A stretch of 64,000 nt of DNA from Halobaculum marinum (GTDB taxonomy: Archaea > Halobacteriota > Halobacteria > Halobacteriales > Haloferacaceae), in contig NZ_CP119989.1 of NCBI RefSeq assembly GCF_029338555.1, positions 1,860,001-1,924,000 on the forward strand. Reading direction: 5' to 3'. Below, one piece after another: positions 33,887-42,712 of the stretch. The position numbers were made by a program, and so were the translations under genes. Each line of letters begins with the position of its first letter. Within the stretch, counting starts at the first letter, position 1. The notes under the pieces are model-generated. The model was not told the DNA's origin. It searched no databases and saw only the letters and a program-made list of their open reading frames with translations.

Positions 33887-34960
33887 CTACTGCGGTGGGG
33901 TGTCTCGCTGTGCGCGCCGGCTGATCGCCCGCCGTTGGACGACACCCACGTTGTTGGCGACGTTCTCCGTGACGAGCTTGAACGCGTCGCCGACTTGTCC
34001 CGACTCCTCGTCGAGCACGACCGGTGCGCCGCCGTCGCCACCCTTCCTGACAGCCGGGTCCAGCGGGACGCCGCCGAGGAACGGGAGGTCGTTGTCGGCG
34101 GCGAACTGCTTGCCCCCGCCCTTCCCGAAGATGTCGTGTTCGTTGCCGCAGTCGGGGCAGACGAACCCGGACATGTTCTCGACGATGCCGAGCACGTTCG
34201 TGTCGTGTTTGCCGAACATCCGGAGCCCCTTGTTCGCGTCGTCGAGGGCGACCTCCTCGGGCGTGGTGACGATGACGGCGCCCGTGAGCGGGAGCGTCTG
34301 CAGGATGGTGAGCTGCGTGTCGCCGGTGCCCGGCGGGAGGTCGAGCACGAGGTAGTCGAGCGCGCCCCACTCGACGTCCTCGACGAGTTGGGTGAGCAGT
34401 TTGTGCACCATCGGGCCGCGCCAGATGACGGGGTCGTCCTCGCCGACGAGGAACGCCATGCTCATCAGCTTCATTCCGTACTTCTGTGGCGGCACGATGG
34501 TCTCCTGTTCGGTCGCGCGCGGCGCCTCCTCGGCGTCGACCATCCGCGGCACGTTCGGGCCGTACACGTCGGCGTCGAACAGGCCGACGCGCGCGCCCAA
34601 CTGCGAGAGGCCGGCGGCGAGGTTCACCGCGACCGTCGACTTTCCGACGCCGCCCTTCCCGGAGGCGACGGCGATGACGTTCTTCACGTTCGGGAGCACC
34701 TCCTCGTCTGCAGACAGTCCCGTGTCGACCGACGCGGAGATGTCGAGCGCGTAGTCGGCGTCCGCGAGCGCGTCGCGAACGTCTTCTGCGATCCCCGTCT
34801 CGTGGGGCGCGTACGGCGCACCGAGCGCCAGCGACACCCGGATCACGCCCTCCTCGTCGTCGACCTGGACCGCGTTCACCAGGCCGAGCGACACGATGTC
34901 CTCGCCGAGGTCGGGGTCCTCGACGCCGGCGAGTCGCTCGCGTACGGCGGCTTCGTCCAT
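33887..34960 (-). CDS. Mrp/ApbC (NBP35-type) P-loop ATPase, iron-sulfur carrier
   Basis: A 357-residue protein. Residues 1-85 form a DUF59/MIP18-like domain (VRERLAGVEDPDLGEDIVSLG). The ParA/Mrp ATPase follows with the deviant Walker A IAVASGKGGVGKSTVAVNLA (about 95-114), Walker B LDLPPGTGDTQLT, and a CxxC pair (VCPDCGNEHDIFG) used by the family to hold a bridging 4Fe-4S cluster. It likely assembles and transfers Fe-S clusters in the cytosol. ATG 34960 is used because the longer frame to 35068 starts inside the next region and a TATA-like ccttattcg lies 26-33 nt upstream. It is divergent from moaA. Confidence 0.92.
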   Translation of the reverse strand: MDEAAVRERLAGVEDPDLGEDIVSLGLVNAVQVDDEEGVIRVSLALGAPYAPHETGIAEDVRDALADADYALDISASVDTGLSADEEVLPNVKNVIAVASGKGGVGKSTVAVNLAAGLSQLGARVGLFDADVYGPNVPRMVDAEEAPRATEQETIVPPQKYGMKLMSMAFLVGEDDPVIWRGPMVHKLLTQLVEDVEWGALDYLVLDLPPGTGDTQLTILQTLPLTGAVIVTTPEEVALDDANKGLRMFGKHDTNVLGIVENMSGFVCPDCGNEHDIFGKGGGKQFAADNDLPFLGGVPLDPAVRKGGDGGAPVVLDEESGQVGDAFKLVTENVANNVGVVQRRAISRRAQRDTPPQ

Positions 34961-35131
34961 GTCTCCGCGTCGGCGAGCGCCCCGAATAAGGGTTTCCCAC
35001 GGCCTGGTCCACAGGTCGGCGTCGTGTGACCGATGTATCAAACGAGATACGTCCCACGTAACCTGCAACAGTTACATTTTGTCCAATCCGTCCCACAAGT
35101 TCAAGTGCTCACGAAGGAAGGACACTACATA

Positions 35132-36115
35132 ATGCCGACACCGCTGGTCGACGACTTCGGGCGGGAGGTAACGGGGGTTCGCGTCTCGCTCACCGACCGG
35201 TGTAACTTCGACTGCGTCTACTGCCACAACGAGGGGCTCGGGGACACCCGTGGCCCGATGGACGCACAGGACGACGAGATGGCGACCGACGACGTGGTCC
35301 GGTTCCTGGAGGTCGCCGCCGAGTTCGGCGTCGACGCCGTGAAGTTCACCGGCGGCGAGCCGATGCTCCGAGACGACCTCGAAGAGATCATCCGGCGGAC
35401 GCCCGACTCGATGGAGACGTCGATGACGACCAACGGCACGTTCCTGCCCGGTCGCGCCGAGGCGCTCGTCGAGGCTGGACTCGACCGCGTCAACGTCTCG
35501 CAGGACGCGCTCGACCCGGAGGCGTTCGCTGAGATCACCAAGTCCGGCGCCTACGAGAAGGTGATCGAGGGGGTACAGGCCGCGCTGGACGCGGGACTCG
35601 ACCCCGTGAAGCTCAACATGGTCGTGTTCGAGCACACCGCCGGCTACGTCGAGGGGATGGTCGAACACGTGGCCGAGAACGACGGCCTCCAACTCCAACT
35701 CATCGAGTACATGCCCGAGTTGACGGGCCGCCCGGAGTGGAACATCGACATCCAGCGCGTCCACGACTGGCTCGCCGACCTCGCCGTGCGCGTCGAGCAC
35801 CGCGAGATGCACGACCGCAAGCGCTACTACATCGCCGGCGACGACGGCGGCGAGGGGATGGTCGAAATCGTCGACCCCGTCGAGAACGCCGGCTTCTGCG
35901 CCAACTGCGGGCGCGTGCGCGTCACCCACGAGGGGTACCTCAAGGGCTGTCTCAACCGCAACGACGACCTGAAGCCGATGGGCGAGATGTCCAAGCCGGA
36001 GATCCGTGAGGCGTTCCAGGAGGTCGTCGCCGACCGCGTGCCGTACTACGGCGAGTACCTCGTCCAGAACGAGCGCGGCGAGTACGAGATCAACGAGGAG
36101 TACATCGGCGCCTGA
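35132..36115 (+). CDS. moaA: GTP 3',8-cyclase (molybdenum cofactor biosynthesis)
   Basis: A 327-residue radical-SAM enzyme converting GTP to 3',8-cyclo-7,8-dihydro-GTP with MoaC, the first step of molybdopterin synthesis. Seen: the radical-SAM motif CNFDCVYC near the N-terminus (CxxxCxxC), [17 protein letters not shown], and a second 4Fe-4S site at the C-terminal end ([18 protein letters not shown], that is CxxCx13C). The chain ends EEYIGA, without the terminal Gly-Gly found in bacterial MoaA that takes part in substrate handling. ATG 35132 begins the conserved core; ORF starts further upstream would add a poorly conserved head. An aaggaag lies near -20 and may act as a ribosome binding site. 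Confidence 0.92.
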   Translation: MPTPLVDDFGREVTGVRVSLTDRCNFDCVYCHNEGLGDTRGPMDAQDDEMATDDVVRFLEVAAEFGVDAVKFTGGEPMLRDDLEEIIRRTPDSMETSMTTNGTFLPGRAEALVEAGLDRVNVSQDALDPEAFAEITKSGAYEKVIEGVQAALDAGLDPVKLNMVVFEHTAGYVEGMVEHVAENDGLQLQLIEYMPELTGRPEWNIDIQRVHDWLADLAVRVEHREMHDRKRYYIAGDDGGEGMVEIVDPVENAGFCANCGRVRVTHEGYLKGCLNRNDDLKPMGEMSKPEIREAFQEVVADRVPYYGEYLVQNERGEYEINEEYIGA

Positions 36116-36190
36116 GTCGGCCCCGATCCCACAGCCACTCGGTCGGTCGGTGGTGTGCGACACCACCACATCGGACGCGTGGAACGCACC

Positions 36191-36198
36191 ATTTATAC
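36191..36198 (+). promoter_or_regulatory. TATA box of the rpl21e-rpoF operon
   Basis: atttatac lies 30-37 nt before the ATG of rpl21e at 36228, in the 112-nt gap after moaA. It fits a short-leader transcript that would also include rpoF, which starts 4 nt after the rpl21e stop. Confidence 0.6.
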
Positions 36199-36227
36199 GC
36201 GCCACAGGAGAAGACGTGCGCACGACT

Positions 36228-36521
36228 ATGCCGAGTTCGAACGGACCCCTTCACGGTACTCGTGGAAAGCTGTCGAACGACCCCCGCGACCGCGGGACCT
36301 CCCCGCCACAGCGCGCAATCGCCGAGTTCGACGAGGGCCAGAAGGTCCACCTCAACATCGACCCGTCGGTTCCCGACGGCCGGTTCCACCCGCGCTTCAA
36401 CGGCCACACGGGCACCGTCAAGGGCAAGCAGGGCGCCGCGTTCAAAGTCGAGATCGTCGACGGCAGCAAGGCCAAGACGATCATCGTCAAGCCCGCGCAC
36501 CTGAAGGCCCAGACCGAGTGA
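36228..36521 (+). CDS. rpl21e: 50S ribosomal protein L21e
   Basis: A 97-residue archaeal/eukaryotic-type ribosomal protein. Seen: the head [47 protein letters not shown] (in two parts), [21 protein letters not shown] and [19 protein letters not shown], all standard L21e blocks. It is the first gene of the conserved archaeal run L21e-rpoF-DUF655-ksgA-hemK. A TATA box at 36191-36198 gives a leader of a few nt. Length and order agree with the family. Confidence 0.97.
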   Translation: MPSSNGPLHGTRGKLSNDPRDRGTSPPQRAIAEFDEGQKVHLNIDPSVPDGRFHPRFNGHTGTVKGKQGAAFKVEIVDGSKAKTIIVKPAHLKAQTE

Positions 36522-36525
36522 CGCG

Positions 36526-36882
36526 ATGACGATCTTCAAGGAGAAGCTGAGCGAGGAGTACCTCACCGTCTCGCAGGCGAAGGAGCTGCTCGGGAAGGTC
36601 GAGGCCGAGCGCGCCACCGACGAGGACCGCGAGATGCGCTACGAGTTGGCGCGCGCGGTCGACCACGTCAACCGCTTCGCGTTCCTCGACCCCGACGAGT
36701 CGCTCGAACTCGTCGAGGAGCTGCTGGAGCTGGAGAAGGTGGACGAGCCGCAGGCGTACAAAATCGCCGACCTCCTGCCCCGCGATCGCACGGAGGTCCG
36801 TGCGGTGTACGCCCAGGAGCGATACGCGCTCGACGGCGACGAACTCGACGCGATCCTCGACGTCGTCGCCAAGTACGCGTAA
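36526..36882 (+). CDS. rpoF: RNA polymerase Rpb4/RpoF subunit
   Basis: A 118-residue archaeal RpoF (Rpb4-like). Seen: FKEKLSEEYLTVSQAKELLGK, the RYELARAVDHVNRFAFLD helix and VDEPQAYKIADLLPRDRTEV, with the closing LDAILDVVAKYA. RpoF joins RpoE to form the stalk of RNA polymerase, which aids open complex formation and holds nascent RNA. It begins 4 nt after the rpl21e stop and is thus in the same transcript. The start is ATG 36526. Confidence 0.95.
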   Translation: MTIFKEKLSEEYLTVSQAKELLGKVEAERATDEDREMRYELARAVDHVNRFAFLDPDESLELVEELLELEKVDEPQAYKIADLLPRDRTEVRAVYAQERYALDGDELDAILDVVAKYA

Positions 36883-36994
36883 CGGGGCCCGCCGCGGGAC
36901 CCCCGCCCGTCGACTCGGCCACCTCGCTGTCGCCGTCTTCAGAAGTCGGCGACGGCGACGATCCTTTATCACCACCGACGACCTATCGGCGGGC

Positions 36995-37621
36995 ATGAAC
37001 GACGAGCACGATCCGGGAGCAGCGGACAGTCCGCCGGACGACACCGACGCCCGCGTCGTCAACGCGTACATCCTGGAGTACCTCCCCCACGGACGTGCCG
37101 ACGACGACCGCCCGCAGCACCGCCGTCCGGCGGTCGCGTACGGCCTCGGCGAGCGCGATTTCCGGCTGTTCGAGTTCGAACTCACCGACGACGCCGAGTT
37201 CGGTATCGACGACCTCGTCCAGATCGAACCGGAGACGGCACCTGGGATCAAGCGCGCGCGACGCGTCGACTACGACGACCTCAACCGCGGCGCCAGCCAG
37301 GAACTGGAGTACGTCGTCGAGGAGATCGTCGAGTCGAACGAGCGACGCTTCGTCGACTTCTACAACCAGGCGGAGCCGATCACCCTGCGCCTCCACCAGT
37401 TGAACCTCCTCCCGGGGATCGGGAAGAAGCTCCGCAACAACGTCCTCGAGGCTCGCAAGCGCGGGCCGTTCGAGACGTTCGAGGACGTGAGCGAGCGCGT
37501 CTCCGGACTGCACGACCCCAAGCAGACGCTCGTCGAGCGCGTCATGGAGGAGTTGCGCGACGACGACCTGAAGTACCGGATCTTCGTCGGCGTGGACGCG
37601 CCGACGGCGAACAAGACCTGA
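36995..37621 (+). CDS. DUF655 family protein with helix-hairpin-helix
   Basis: A 208-residue archaeal DUF655 protein. After an acidic head it has an OB-like domain (RVVNAYILEYLPHG; RRPAVAYGLGERDFRLFEFE). A linker helix LEYVVEEIVESNERRFVDFY is followed by an HhH motif (LNLLPGIGKKLRNNVLEAR, about residues 135-155). The fold implies nucleic-acid binding, but the biochemical role is unknown. It lies between rpoF and ksgA, a fixed archaeal order that implies an RNA or translation-related job. Its own TATA-like cctttatcac is 24-32 nt upstream. Confidence 0.9.
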   Translation: MNDEHDPGAADSPPDDTDARVVNAYILEYLPHGRADDDRPQHRRPAVAYGLGERDFRLFEFELTDDAEFGIDDLVQIEPETAPGIKRARRVDYDDLNRGASQELEYVVEEIVESNERRFVDFYNQAEPITLRLHQLNLLPGIGKKLRNNVLEARKRGPFETFEDVSERVSGLHDPKQTLVERVMEELRDDDLKYRIFVGVDAPTANKT

Positions 37622-37725
37622 GCGGTCGGCGATTTTCCGGACGCAGGGCGTGGTCGCCACCGCCTCGCTCGCGCCCGTGACCGGGTATGGACGGGTTTAC
37701 AGCCGTCGACCGCGAACGGCGGGCA

Positions 37726-38586
37726 ATGACCGACGCTGCCTCCGAGTTCCGCGATCCGGACGACCTCCGGCGGCGCGCGGGCGTGCGCGGCGACCCAGAC
37801 CGCGACCAGCACTTCCTCGTGGACGACCGCGTGCTCGACCGCCTGCCGGGCTACCTGCCCGAGGACGCCGACCGCTCGCACCTGCTCGAGATCGGCGGCG
37901 GGACGGGCGCGCTCACCGACCGCCTGCTGGCCGCCGGCGACCACGTCACGGTGGTCGAGCGCGACCGCGACCTGGCGGCGTTCCTCCGCGAGGAGTTCGC
38001 CGACGAGGTCGACGCGGGTGCCCTCGACATCGTCGCCGGCGACGCACTCGACGTCGAGTTACCCGACTTCTCGGCGTCGGTGTCGAACCTCCCGTACGGC
38101 GTCTCTTCGGAGGTGACGTTCCGCCTCCTCCCGCTGGGGAAGCCGCTCGTGTTGATGTTCCAGGCGGAGTTCGCCGACCGGATGGTCGCGGATCCGGGCA
38201 CCTCCGAGTACGGTCGCCTCTCGGTGTCGACGCAGCACTACGCCGACGTCGAGGTCGTCGAGCGCATCCCGCCGGAGGCGTTCGACCCGCAGCCGCGCGT
38301 CGACAGCGCGGTCGTCCGGTGTGTGCCTCGCGACCCCGACTACGAGGTCGACGACGAGGCGTTCTTCCTCCGGTTCGTGAAGGCGCTGTTCACCCAGCGC
38401 CGCAAGACCGTCCGCAACGCGATCCGCAACACCGCCCACATCTCGGGGCTCGCGGACGCGGACGCTGTCGTCGACGCCGCCGACGAGGCGCTGTTGTCGA
38501 AGCGTCCGGGTGATCTGCCGCCCGCCGAGTTCGCGGCGCTGGCGGAGTTGGCCGCCGACACGAGCGAGGTCGGCCCCGGACAGTGA
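37726..38586 (+). CDS. ksgA: 16S rRNA adenine dimethyltransferase
   Basis: A 286-residue KsgA/Dim1 enzyme that dimethylates two neighbouring adenines near the 3' end of 16S rRNA. Seen: DQHFLVDDRVLDRLPGYL, SAM-binding LLEIGGGTGALTDRLLA, acidic loop VERDRDLAAFL, the GDALDVELPDF block, catalytic NLPYGVSSEVTFRLLP and the C-terminal RNA-binding helices (FLRFVKALFTQRRKTVRNAI). ATG 37726 is chosen because gggtttacag is 26-34 nt upstream. The next gene (mscS) starts inside its stop codon. Confidence 0.96.
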   Translation: MTDAASEFRDPDDLRRRAGVRGDPDRDQHFLVDDRVLDRLPGYLPEDADRSHLLEIGGGTGALTDRLLAAGDHVTVVERDRDLAAFLREEFADEVDAGALDIVAGDALDVELPDFSASVSNLPYGVSSEVTFRLLPLGKPLVLMFQAEFADRMVADPGTSEYGRLSVSTQHYADVEVVERIPPEAFDPQPRVDSAVVRCVPRDPDYEVDDEAFFLRFVKALFTQRRKTVRNAIRNTAHISGLADADAVVDAADEALLSKRPGDLPPAEFAALAELAADTSEVGPGQ

Positions 38587-39794
38587 TCCAGTCCGGGGGT
38601 GCGGCGGAGCCGAGTCCGATCGTCGAGGCGCTGTCGGCGGTCGTCGACGCGATCCAGGCGGCGACTCCGACGCCCGAGTTGCGGGTCGTCGCGTCGCTGG
38701 TCGCGGTGATCGTGCTCGCGGCCGTCGTCGTCGCCGTCCGACAGTTCGGGCCGTGGCTCAAGGCGCGGACCGACGACCGCGACCTCACCATCGAGTCGCT
38801 GCGGGCGGTCGTGGTCACCGTCACCGTCGTGCTGTTCGGTCTCTCCCTCGTCGTCGTCTGGCGTGGCGTCGGGTTGGCCGTCGGCGTCCTCCCGACCGAC
38901 ACGGTCACCGGCAGAGCCGTCGTCCGCACGGTGCTGACGGTCGCCATCCTCGTGTTCGCGACGGTGGCGACTCGACTGACCAAGCGTGGGATCCGCGACT
39001 TCGGTCGGCGCAACGGAGCGCTGTCTGACCACCAGACGGAGATCACTCACCACGTCGTCCAGGTCGGCGTGTACGCGGTCGCGCTGCTCGTCGTGTTCAC
39101 CGTCTGGGGCGTCAACCCCGGCAACCTCCTCGTCGGCGCGGGGTTCGCGGGCATCGTCCTCGGTCTCGCCGCCCGACAGACGCTCGGGGCCGTGCTGGCG
39201 GGGTTCGTCGTGCTGTTCTCGCGTCCGTTCGAGTTGGGCGACTGGGTCGTGATCGGCGACCAGGAGGGCGTCGTCACCGACATCACCATCGTCAACACCC
39301 AGATCCGGACGTTCGACGAGGAGTACGTGATGATCCCCAACGACGTGGTCACCGACACAGAAGTCGTGAACCGCTCGCGCAAGGGTCGCCTCCGCCTCAA
39401 CCTCGACGTCGGCGTCGACTACGCCACCGACGTGGACCGCGCCGCCGAAATCGCCGAGGAGGCGATGCGCGGCCACGACCTCGTGCTCGCACAGCCTGAC
39501 CCCCACGTCGTGCTCACGGGGTTCGGCGACTCCTCCGTCGGCCTCCGCCTGCGCTTCTACATCGACAACCCCAGCGCTCGAAAGATGTGGAAGGCGCGCA
39601 CGCGGGTCACGCTCGCGGTGAAGGAGGCGTTCGACGAGGCGGGGATCAAGATCCCGTTCCCACAGCGCGAATTGTCGGGGCGCGCCGAGACCGCCGGCTT
39701 CCGCGTCGCCGGCGGCGAGGGCCGCCAGACTGCGCGCGGGTCGGCCGCGAACACGCAGACAGACGGCGGGGGCCACGGGGGCGACGATGCCTGA
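38583..39794 (+). CDS. MscS-type mechanosensitive channel
   Basis: A 403-residue membrane protein with a GTG start at 38583 overlapping the ksgA stop. It has five hydrophobic spans (about 35-53, 75-95, 110-130, 155-175 and 178-210), the pore helix ARQTLGAVLAGFVVLFSRPFELGDWV and the MscS beta domain (IGDQEGVVTDITIVNTQIRTFDEEYVMIPND, read in two parts), then the C-terminal alpha/beta cytosolic domain. MscS releases solutes during osmotic downshock, which is important in hypersaline cells. It sits between ksgA and hemK, which are often closer in other archaea. The tail is a hydrophilic, Gly/Asp-rich extension. Confidence 0.9.
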   Translation: MIQSGGAAEPSPIVEALSAVVDAIQAATPTPELRVVASLVAVIVLAAVVVAVRQFGPWLKARTDDRDLTIESLRAVVVTVTVVLFGLSLVVVWRGVGLAVGVLPTDTVTGRAVVRTVLTVAILVFATVATRLTKRGIRDFGRRNGALSDHQTEITHHVVQVGVYAVALLVVFTVWGVNPGNLLVGAGFAGIVLGLAARQTLGAVLAGFVVLFSRPFELGDWVVIGDQEGVVTDITIVNTQIRTFDEEYVMIPNDVVTDTEVVNRSRKGRLRLNLDVGVDYATDVDRAAEIAEEAMRGHDLVLAQPDPHVVLTGFGDSSVGLRLRFYIDNPSARKMWKARTRVTLAVKEAFDEAGIKIPFPQRELSGRAETAGFRVAGGEGRQTARGSAANTQTDGGGHGGDDA

Positions 39795-40413
39795 GGAGAC
39801 GCCGCCGTCAGACGAGGCTGACGACACGAGCACGCGCGACTCGCTGGCTGCGCGGCGCGGCCTCGACGCGCCCGTGTACGCGCCCGCGGAGGATTCGGGC
39901 CTCCTCGCCGAGGCCGCAGTCGAACACGCCCGCGGCGTGACGCTGGAGGTCGGCACCGGATCTGGCTGGGTGGCCGAGAAGGTGCTCAGCGAGTCCGACG
40001 CGACGCGGGTGCTCGGCAGCGACGTGAACCCACACGCGACGCGGCGCGCCCGCGACCGCGGTGTGGAGGCGATGTGCGCGGATCTGCTGACGCCGTTCCG
40101 CGAGGACGCGCTCGACACGGTGCTGTTCAACCCGCCGTACCTCCCGACCGACCCGGACAACGAGTGGGACGACTGGCAGGAGGCGGCGCTGTCGGGCGGC
40201 GAGTCGGGTCGCGAACTCATCGAACCGTTCCTCGACGACTTGCCCCGCGTGCTCGCGCCCGACGGCGTCGCGCTGCTGTTGGTGTCCTCGCTCACCGGCT
40301 TCGCCGACGTGGTCGAGTACGCCGTGGACGCCGGGTTCCACGCGGAGACGGTCGCCGAGGAGTCGTACCCGTTCGAGACGCTGTCGATCCTCGCACTCCG
40401 CCGCCGCGCGTGA
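39787..40413 (+). CDS. HemK/PrmC-family N5-glutamine methyltransferase
   Basis: A 208-residue class I SAM methyltransferase. Seen: SAM motif VTLEVGTGSGWVAEKV, SDVNPHATRRA, and the catalytic NPPY motif in VLFNPPYLPTDPDN, followed by the GGESGRELIEPFL helix. Archaeal HemK (Mtq2-like) methylates the glutamine of the GGQ motif of release factor aRF1; the NPPY and lengths fit. It overlaps the mscS gene by 8 nt (its ATG is at 39787), so it is in the same operon with ksgA. The region after it is a promoter gap before metE. Confidence 0.92.
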   Translation: MPEETPPSDEADDTSTRDSLAARRGLDAPVYAPAEDSGLLAEAAVEHARGVTLEVGTGSGWVAEKVLSESDATRVLGSDVNPHATRRARDRGVEAMCADLLTPFREDALDTVLFNPPYLPTDPDNEWDDWQEAALSGGESGRELIEPFLDDLPRVLAPDGVALLLVSSLTGFADVVEYAVDAGFHAETVAEESYPFETLSILALRRRA

Positions 40414-40452
40414 GTGCACCTTAGATAACTGTGGGACATTAGCACGAACGGG

Positions 40453-40462
40453 AACTATTATG
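40453..40462 (+). promoter_or_regulatory. TATA box of the metE pair
   Basis: aactattatg lies 26-35 nt before the ATG at 40488, the spacing expected for a leaderless transcript. It separates the methionine synthase pair from the ksgA-mscS-hemK operon. Confidence 0.6.
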
Positions 40463-40487
40463 CGTCGGCATTTCGTAGCCGTGAGTG

Positions 40488-41501
40488 ATGACCGACGTAG
40501 TCGCCACCACACCGGGGCTGTACCCACTCCCGGACTGGGCGAAAGGCGAACTCTCCGACCTGAAGGGCCACCAGAAACACGACCTCATCGACGGCGCCGA
40601 GGGCGCGGCGGTGACGGACGTGTACGACGACGTGCGCGCCGAACTCGTCGCCGACCAGCGCGAGGCCGGCCTCGACCGCGTCGTCGAGGGCCAGGGCCGC
40701 TGGGACGACATGCTCGCGCACCCGCTCACCGTCCACGACGCCGTTGAGACGGGCGGCATCGTCCGCTACTACGACAACAACAACTTCTACCGCGACCCGC
40801 GCGTCGTCGACGACCTCACGCCGTCGGGCGACGTGGCCGCGGAACTGACCGCGGCGAGCGACCTGCTCGGCGACGACGCACTGCAGGCGGTCCTGCCGGG
40901 GCCGTACACGCTCGCGGACCTGGCGACCGACGAGCACTACGGTGACGAGGCCGAGTTCCTCGACGCCGTCGGCGAGTTCCTCGCCGGCGAGGTGGAGGCG
41001 TTCCCCGCCCACGATACGCTGTTCCTCCTCGAGCCGTCGTACGTGACGAACACGCCCGGTGACGACCTGAACGAACTCGCCAGCGAGACCATCGACCGCG
41101 TCGCCGCGGCGACGGACGCCGACGTCGTCGTGCAGACGTACTGGGACGCGTTCGAGGAGAAGGCGTACGCGCACCTGATGGACGCCGACATCGACGCCGT
41201 CGGCTTCGACTTCGTCGCCGCCGACCGCGCGGCGAACCTGGAGTGCATCAACGAACTCGGCACGACCGACGACATCGCACTCGGCCTCGTCGACGGGCAG
41301 AACACGCTCGTCGAAGGCGCCGAGACGGTCGCCGAGCGCGTCGACTGGGTTCACGACCAGATCCCCGCACAGACGTTCGACACGACGTACGTGACGCCCA
41401 ACACCGAGACGTTCTACCTGCCCGTGAACAAGCACAAGGCCAAGTTGTCCGTGCTCGCGGAGGCCGCAGACATCGCCGCCGCCGAGGAGGTGGAGGCGTG
41501 A
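40488..41501 (+). CDS. MetE-family protein, zinc-site-lacking paralogue
   Basis: A 337-residue UROD/MetE-like TIM-barrel protein that forms the first half of the split methionine synthase pair. Seen: LYPLPDWAKGELSDLKGHQ, the IVRYYDNNNFYRDPR block, VLPGPYTLADLA, EPSYVTN and LGLVDGQNTLVEGAETVA. At the place where the C-terminal MetE zinc site has His-x-Cys, this chain has VVVQTYWDAF, and it has no cysteine near the C-terminal position either. It thus lacks the homocysteine-binding zinc and probably serves as partner or methyl-donor-binding half. ATG 40488 is used instead of the GTG just before it. GTGA overlap with the next gene couples both. Confidence 0.88.
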   Translation: MTDVVATTPGLYPLPDWAKGELSDLKGHQKHDLIDGAEGAAVTDVYDDVRAELVADQREAGLDRVVEGQGRWDDMLAHPLTVHDAVETGGIVRYYDNNNFYRDPRVVDDLTPSGDVAAELTAASDLLGDDALQAVLPGPYTLADLATDEHYGDEAEFLDAVGEFLAGEVEAFPAHDTLFLLEPSYVTNTPGDDLNELASETIDRVAAATDADVVVQTYWDAFEEKAYAHLMDADIDAVGFDFVAADRAANLECINELGTTDDIALGLVDGQNTLVEGAETVAERVDWVHDQIPAQTFDTTYVTPNTETFYLPVNKHKAKLSVLAEAADIAAAEEVEA

Positions 41502-42580
41502 GCCGCAACCCCGCGAACCGCGAGCAGTTCCGCCCGGAGGGCCACGAACACGACCACTTCCTGCTGACGACCGTCGTCGGGTCGTACCCGAAGCCGAAGT
41601 GGCTGAATCGTGCGCGCGACCTGTTCGAGGACGAGGACCACGACTTCGGCGAGGCCGAGTGGACCGAGGCGACCGACGACGCCTGTCGCGTCATCACCCA
41701 CGAGCACGAGCGTGCGGGCCTCGACACGGTCGTCGACGGCGAGATGCGCCGCGAGGAGATGGTCGAGTTCTTCGCCGAGCGCATCGACGGCTACGAGTTC
41801 AACGGGCCGGTGAAGGTGTGGGGCCACAACTACTTCGACAAGCCGTCGGTCGTCGAGGACGTCGAGTACGACGAACCGTGGCTCGTCGACGAGTTCGAGT
41901 TCGCCGCCGACGTGGCTAGCCGTCCGGTGAAGGTGCCGATCACCGGCCCGTACACGCTGGCCAACTGGGCGTTCAACGAGTCGTACGAGGACGACGAGGC
42001 GCTGGCGTACGACCTGGCGGACCTCGTGAACGAGGAGATCGAGAAACTCGTCGAGGCAGGCGCGCGCTACATCCAGATCGACGAGCCCGCGCTGGCGACG
42101 ACGCCGGACGACCACGCCATCGTCGGCGAGTGTCTCGAACGCATCGTCGCGGACATCCCCGACGAAGTGCGCATCGGCCTCCACGTCTGTTACGGCGACT
42201 ACTCGCGCGTCTACCCGGAGATCAACGACTACCCGATCGACGAGTTCGACGTGGAACTGTGCAACGACGACTACGAGCAGATCGAGACGTTCGCGGACGG
42301 CGAGTTCGCGCCCGACCTCGCGCTCGGCGTCGTCGACGCCCACGTCGCCGAGGTGGAGTCCGTCGAGGAGATCAAAGAGAACATTCTGCAGGGCCTGAAG
42401 GTCGTGCCCCCGGAGAAGCTCACCGTCAGCCCCGACTGCGGGCTGAAGCTCCTCCCGCGCGAGGCCGCCTACGGCAAGATGGAGAACTTGGTGCAGGCCG
42501 CCCGCGAGGTGGAGCAAGAACTGGACGAGGGCACCATCGACGTGCCCGCTATCGGCGACGCGGCGCCGGCGGACGACTGA
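41498..42580 (+). CDS. Methionine synthase (MetE C-terminal type), zinc-containing
   Basis: A 360-residue methionine synthase of the short archaeal type. Seen: TTVVGSYPKPKWLNRAR at the start, DGEMRREEMVEFFAERIDGY, VPITGPYTLANWAFNE and the zinc ligands His229 and Cys231 (GLHVCYGDYS) and Cys314 (SPDCGLKLLP), plus the intermediate Glu in VELCNDDYEQIE. The enzyme transfers a methyl group to zinc-bound homocysteine. Short archaeal MetE chains lack the N-terminal half that holds polyglutamyl folate in bacteria, so the methyl donor is not certain. GTG 41498 overlaps the stop of the preceding paralogue (GTGA). Confidence 0.9.
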   Translation: MSRNPANREQFRPEGHEHDHFLLTTVVGSYPKPKWLNRARDLFEDEDHDFGEAEWTEATDDACRVITHEHERAGLDTVVDGEMRREEMVEFFAERIDGYEFNGPVKVWGHNYFDKPSVVEDVEYDEPWLVDEFEFAADVASRPVKVPITGPYTLANWAFNESYEDDEALAYDLADLVNEEIEKLVEAGARYIQIDEPALATTPDDHAIVGECLERIVADIPDEVRIGLHVCYGDYSRVYPEINDYPIDEFDVELCNDDYEQIETFADGEFAPDLALGVVDAHVAEVESVEEIKENILQGLKVVPPEKLTVSPDCGLKLLPREAAYGKMENLVQAAREVEQELDEGTIDVPAIGDAAPADD

Positions 42581-42675
42581 CTGCGGCGACGGCCCGGGGC
42601 GCCGTGCGCGCGGGCCTGACGCCCGTCGCGGCGTCGGCGACCCGGTAACGAAAACTCTCCTTTGTGTATACGTCC

Positions 42676-42684
42676 CATTTATTG
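42676..42684 (+). promoter_or_regulatory. TATA box for the surface-protein gene
   Basis: catttattg lies 29-37 nt before ATG 42713 in the 132-nt gap after metE. A GC-rich segment with several short inverted repeats (for example cgggc-ctgac-gcccg) precedes it but none is long enough to call. Confidence 0.5.
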
Positions 42685-42712
42685 ACATCACGCCGGTATC
42701 GGTGGTTGGGAC

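Noticed and set aside
40488-42580. Frameshifted single metE gene
   Set aside because: Both reading frames have full starts, intact folds and a GTGA overlap typical of coupled genes; each resembles a complete short MetE-like protein.
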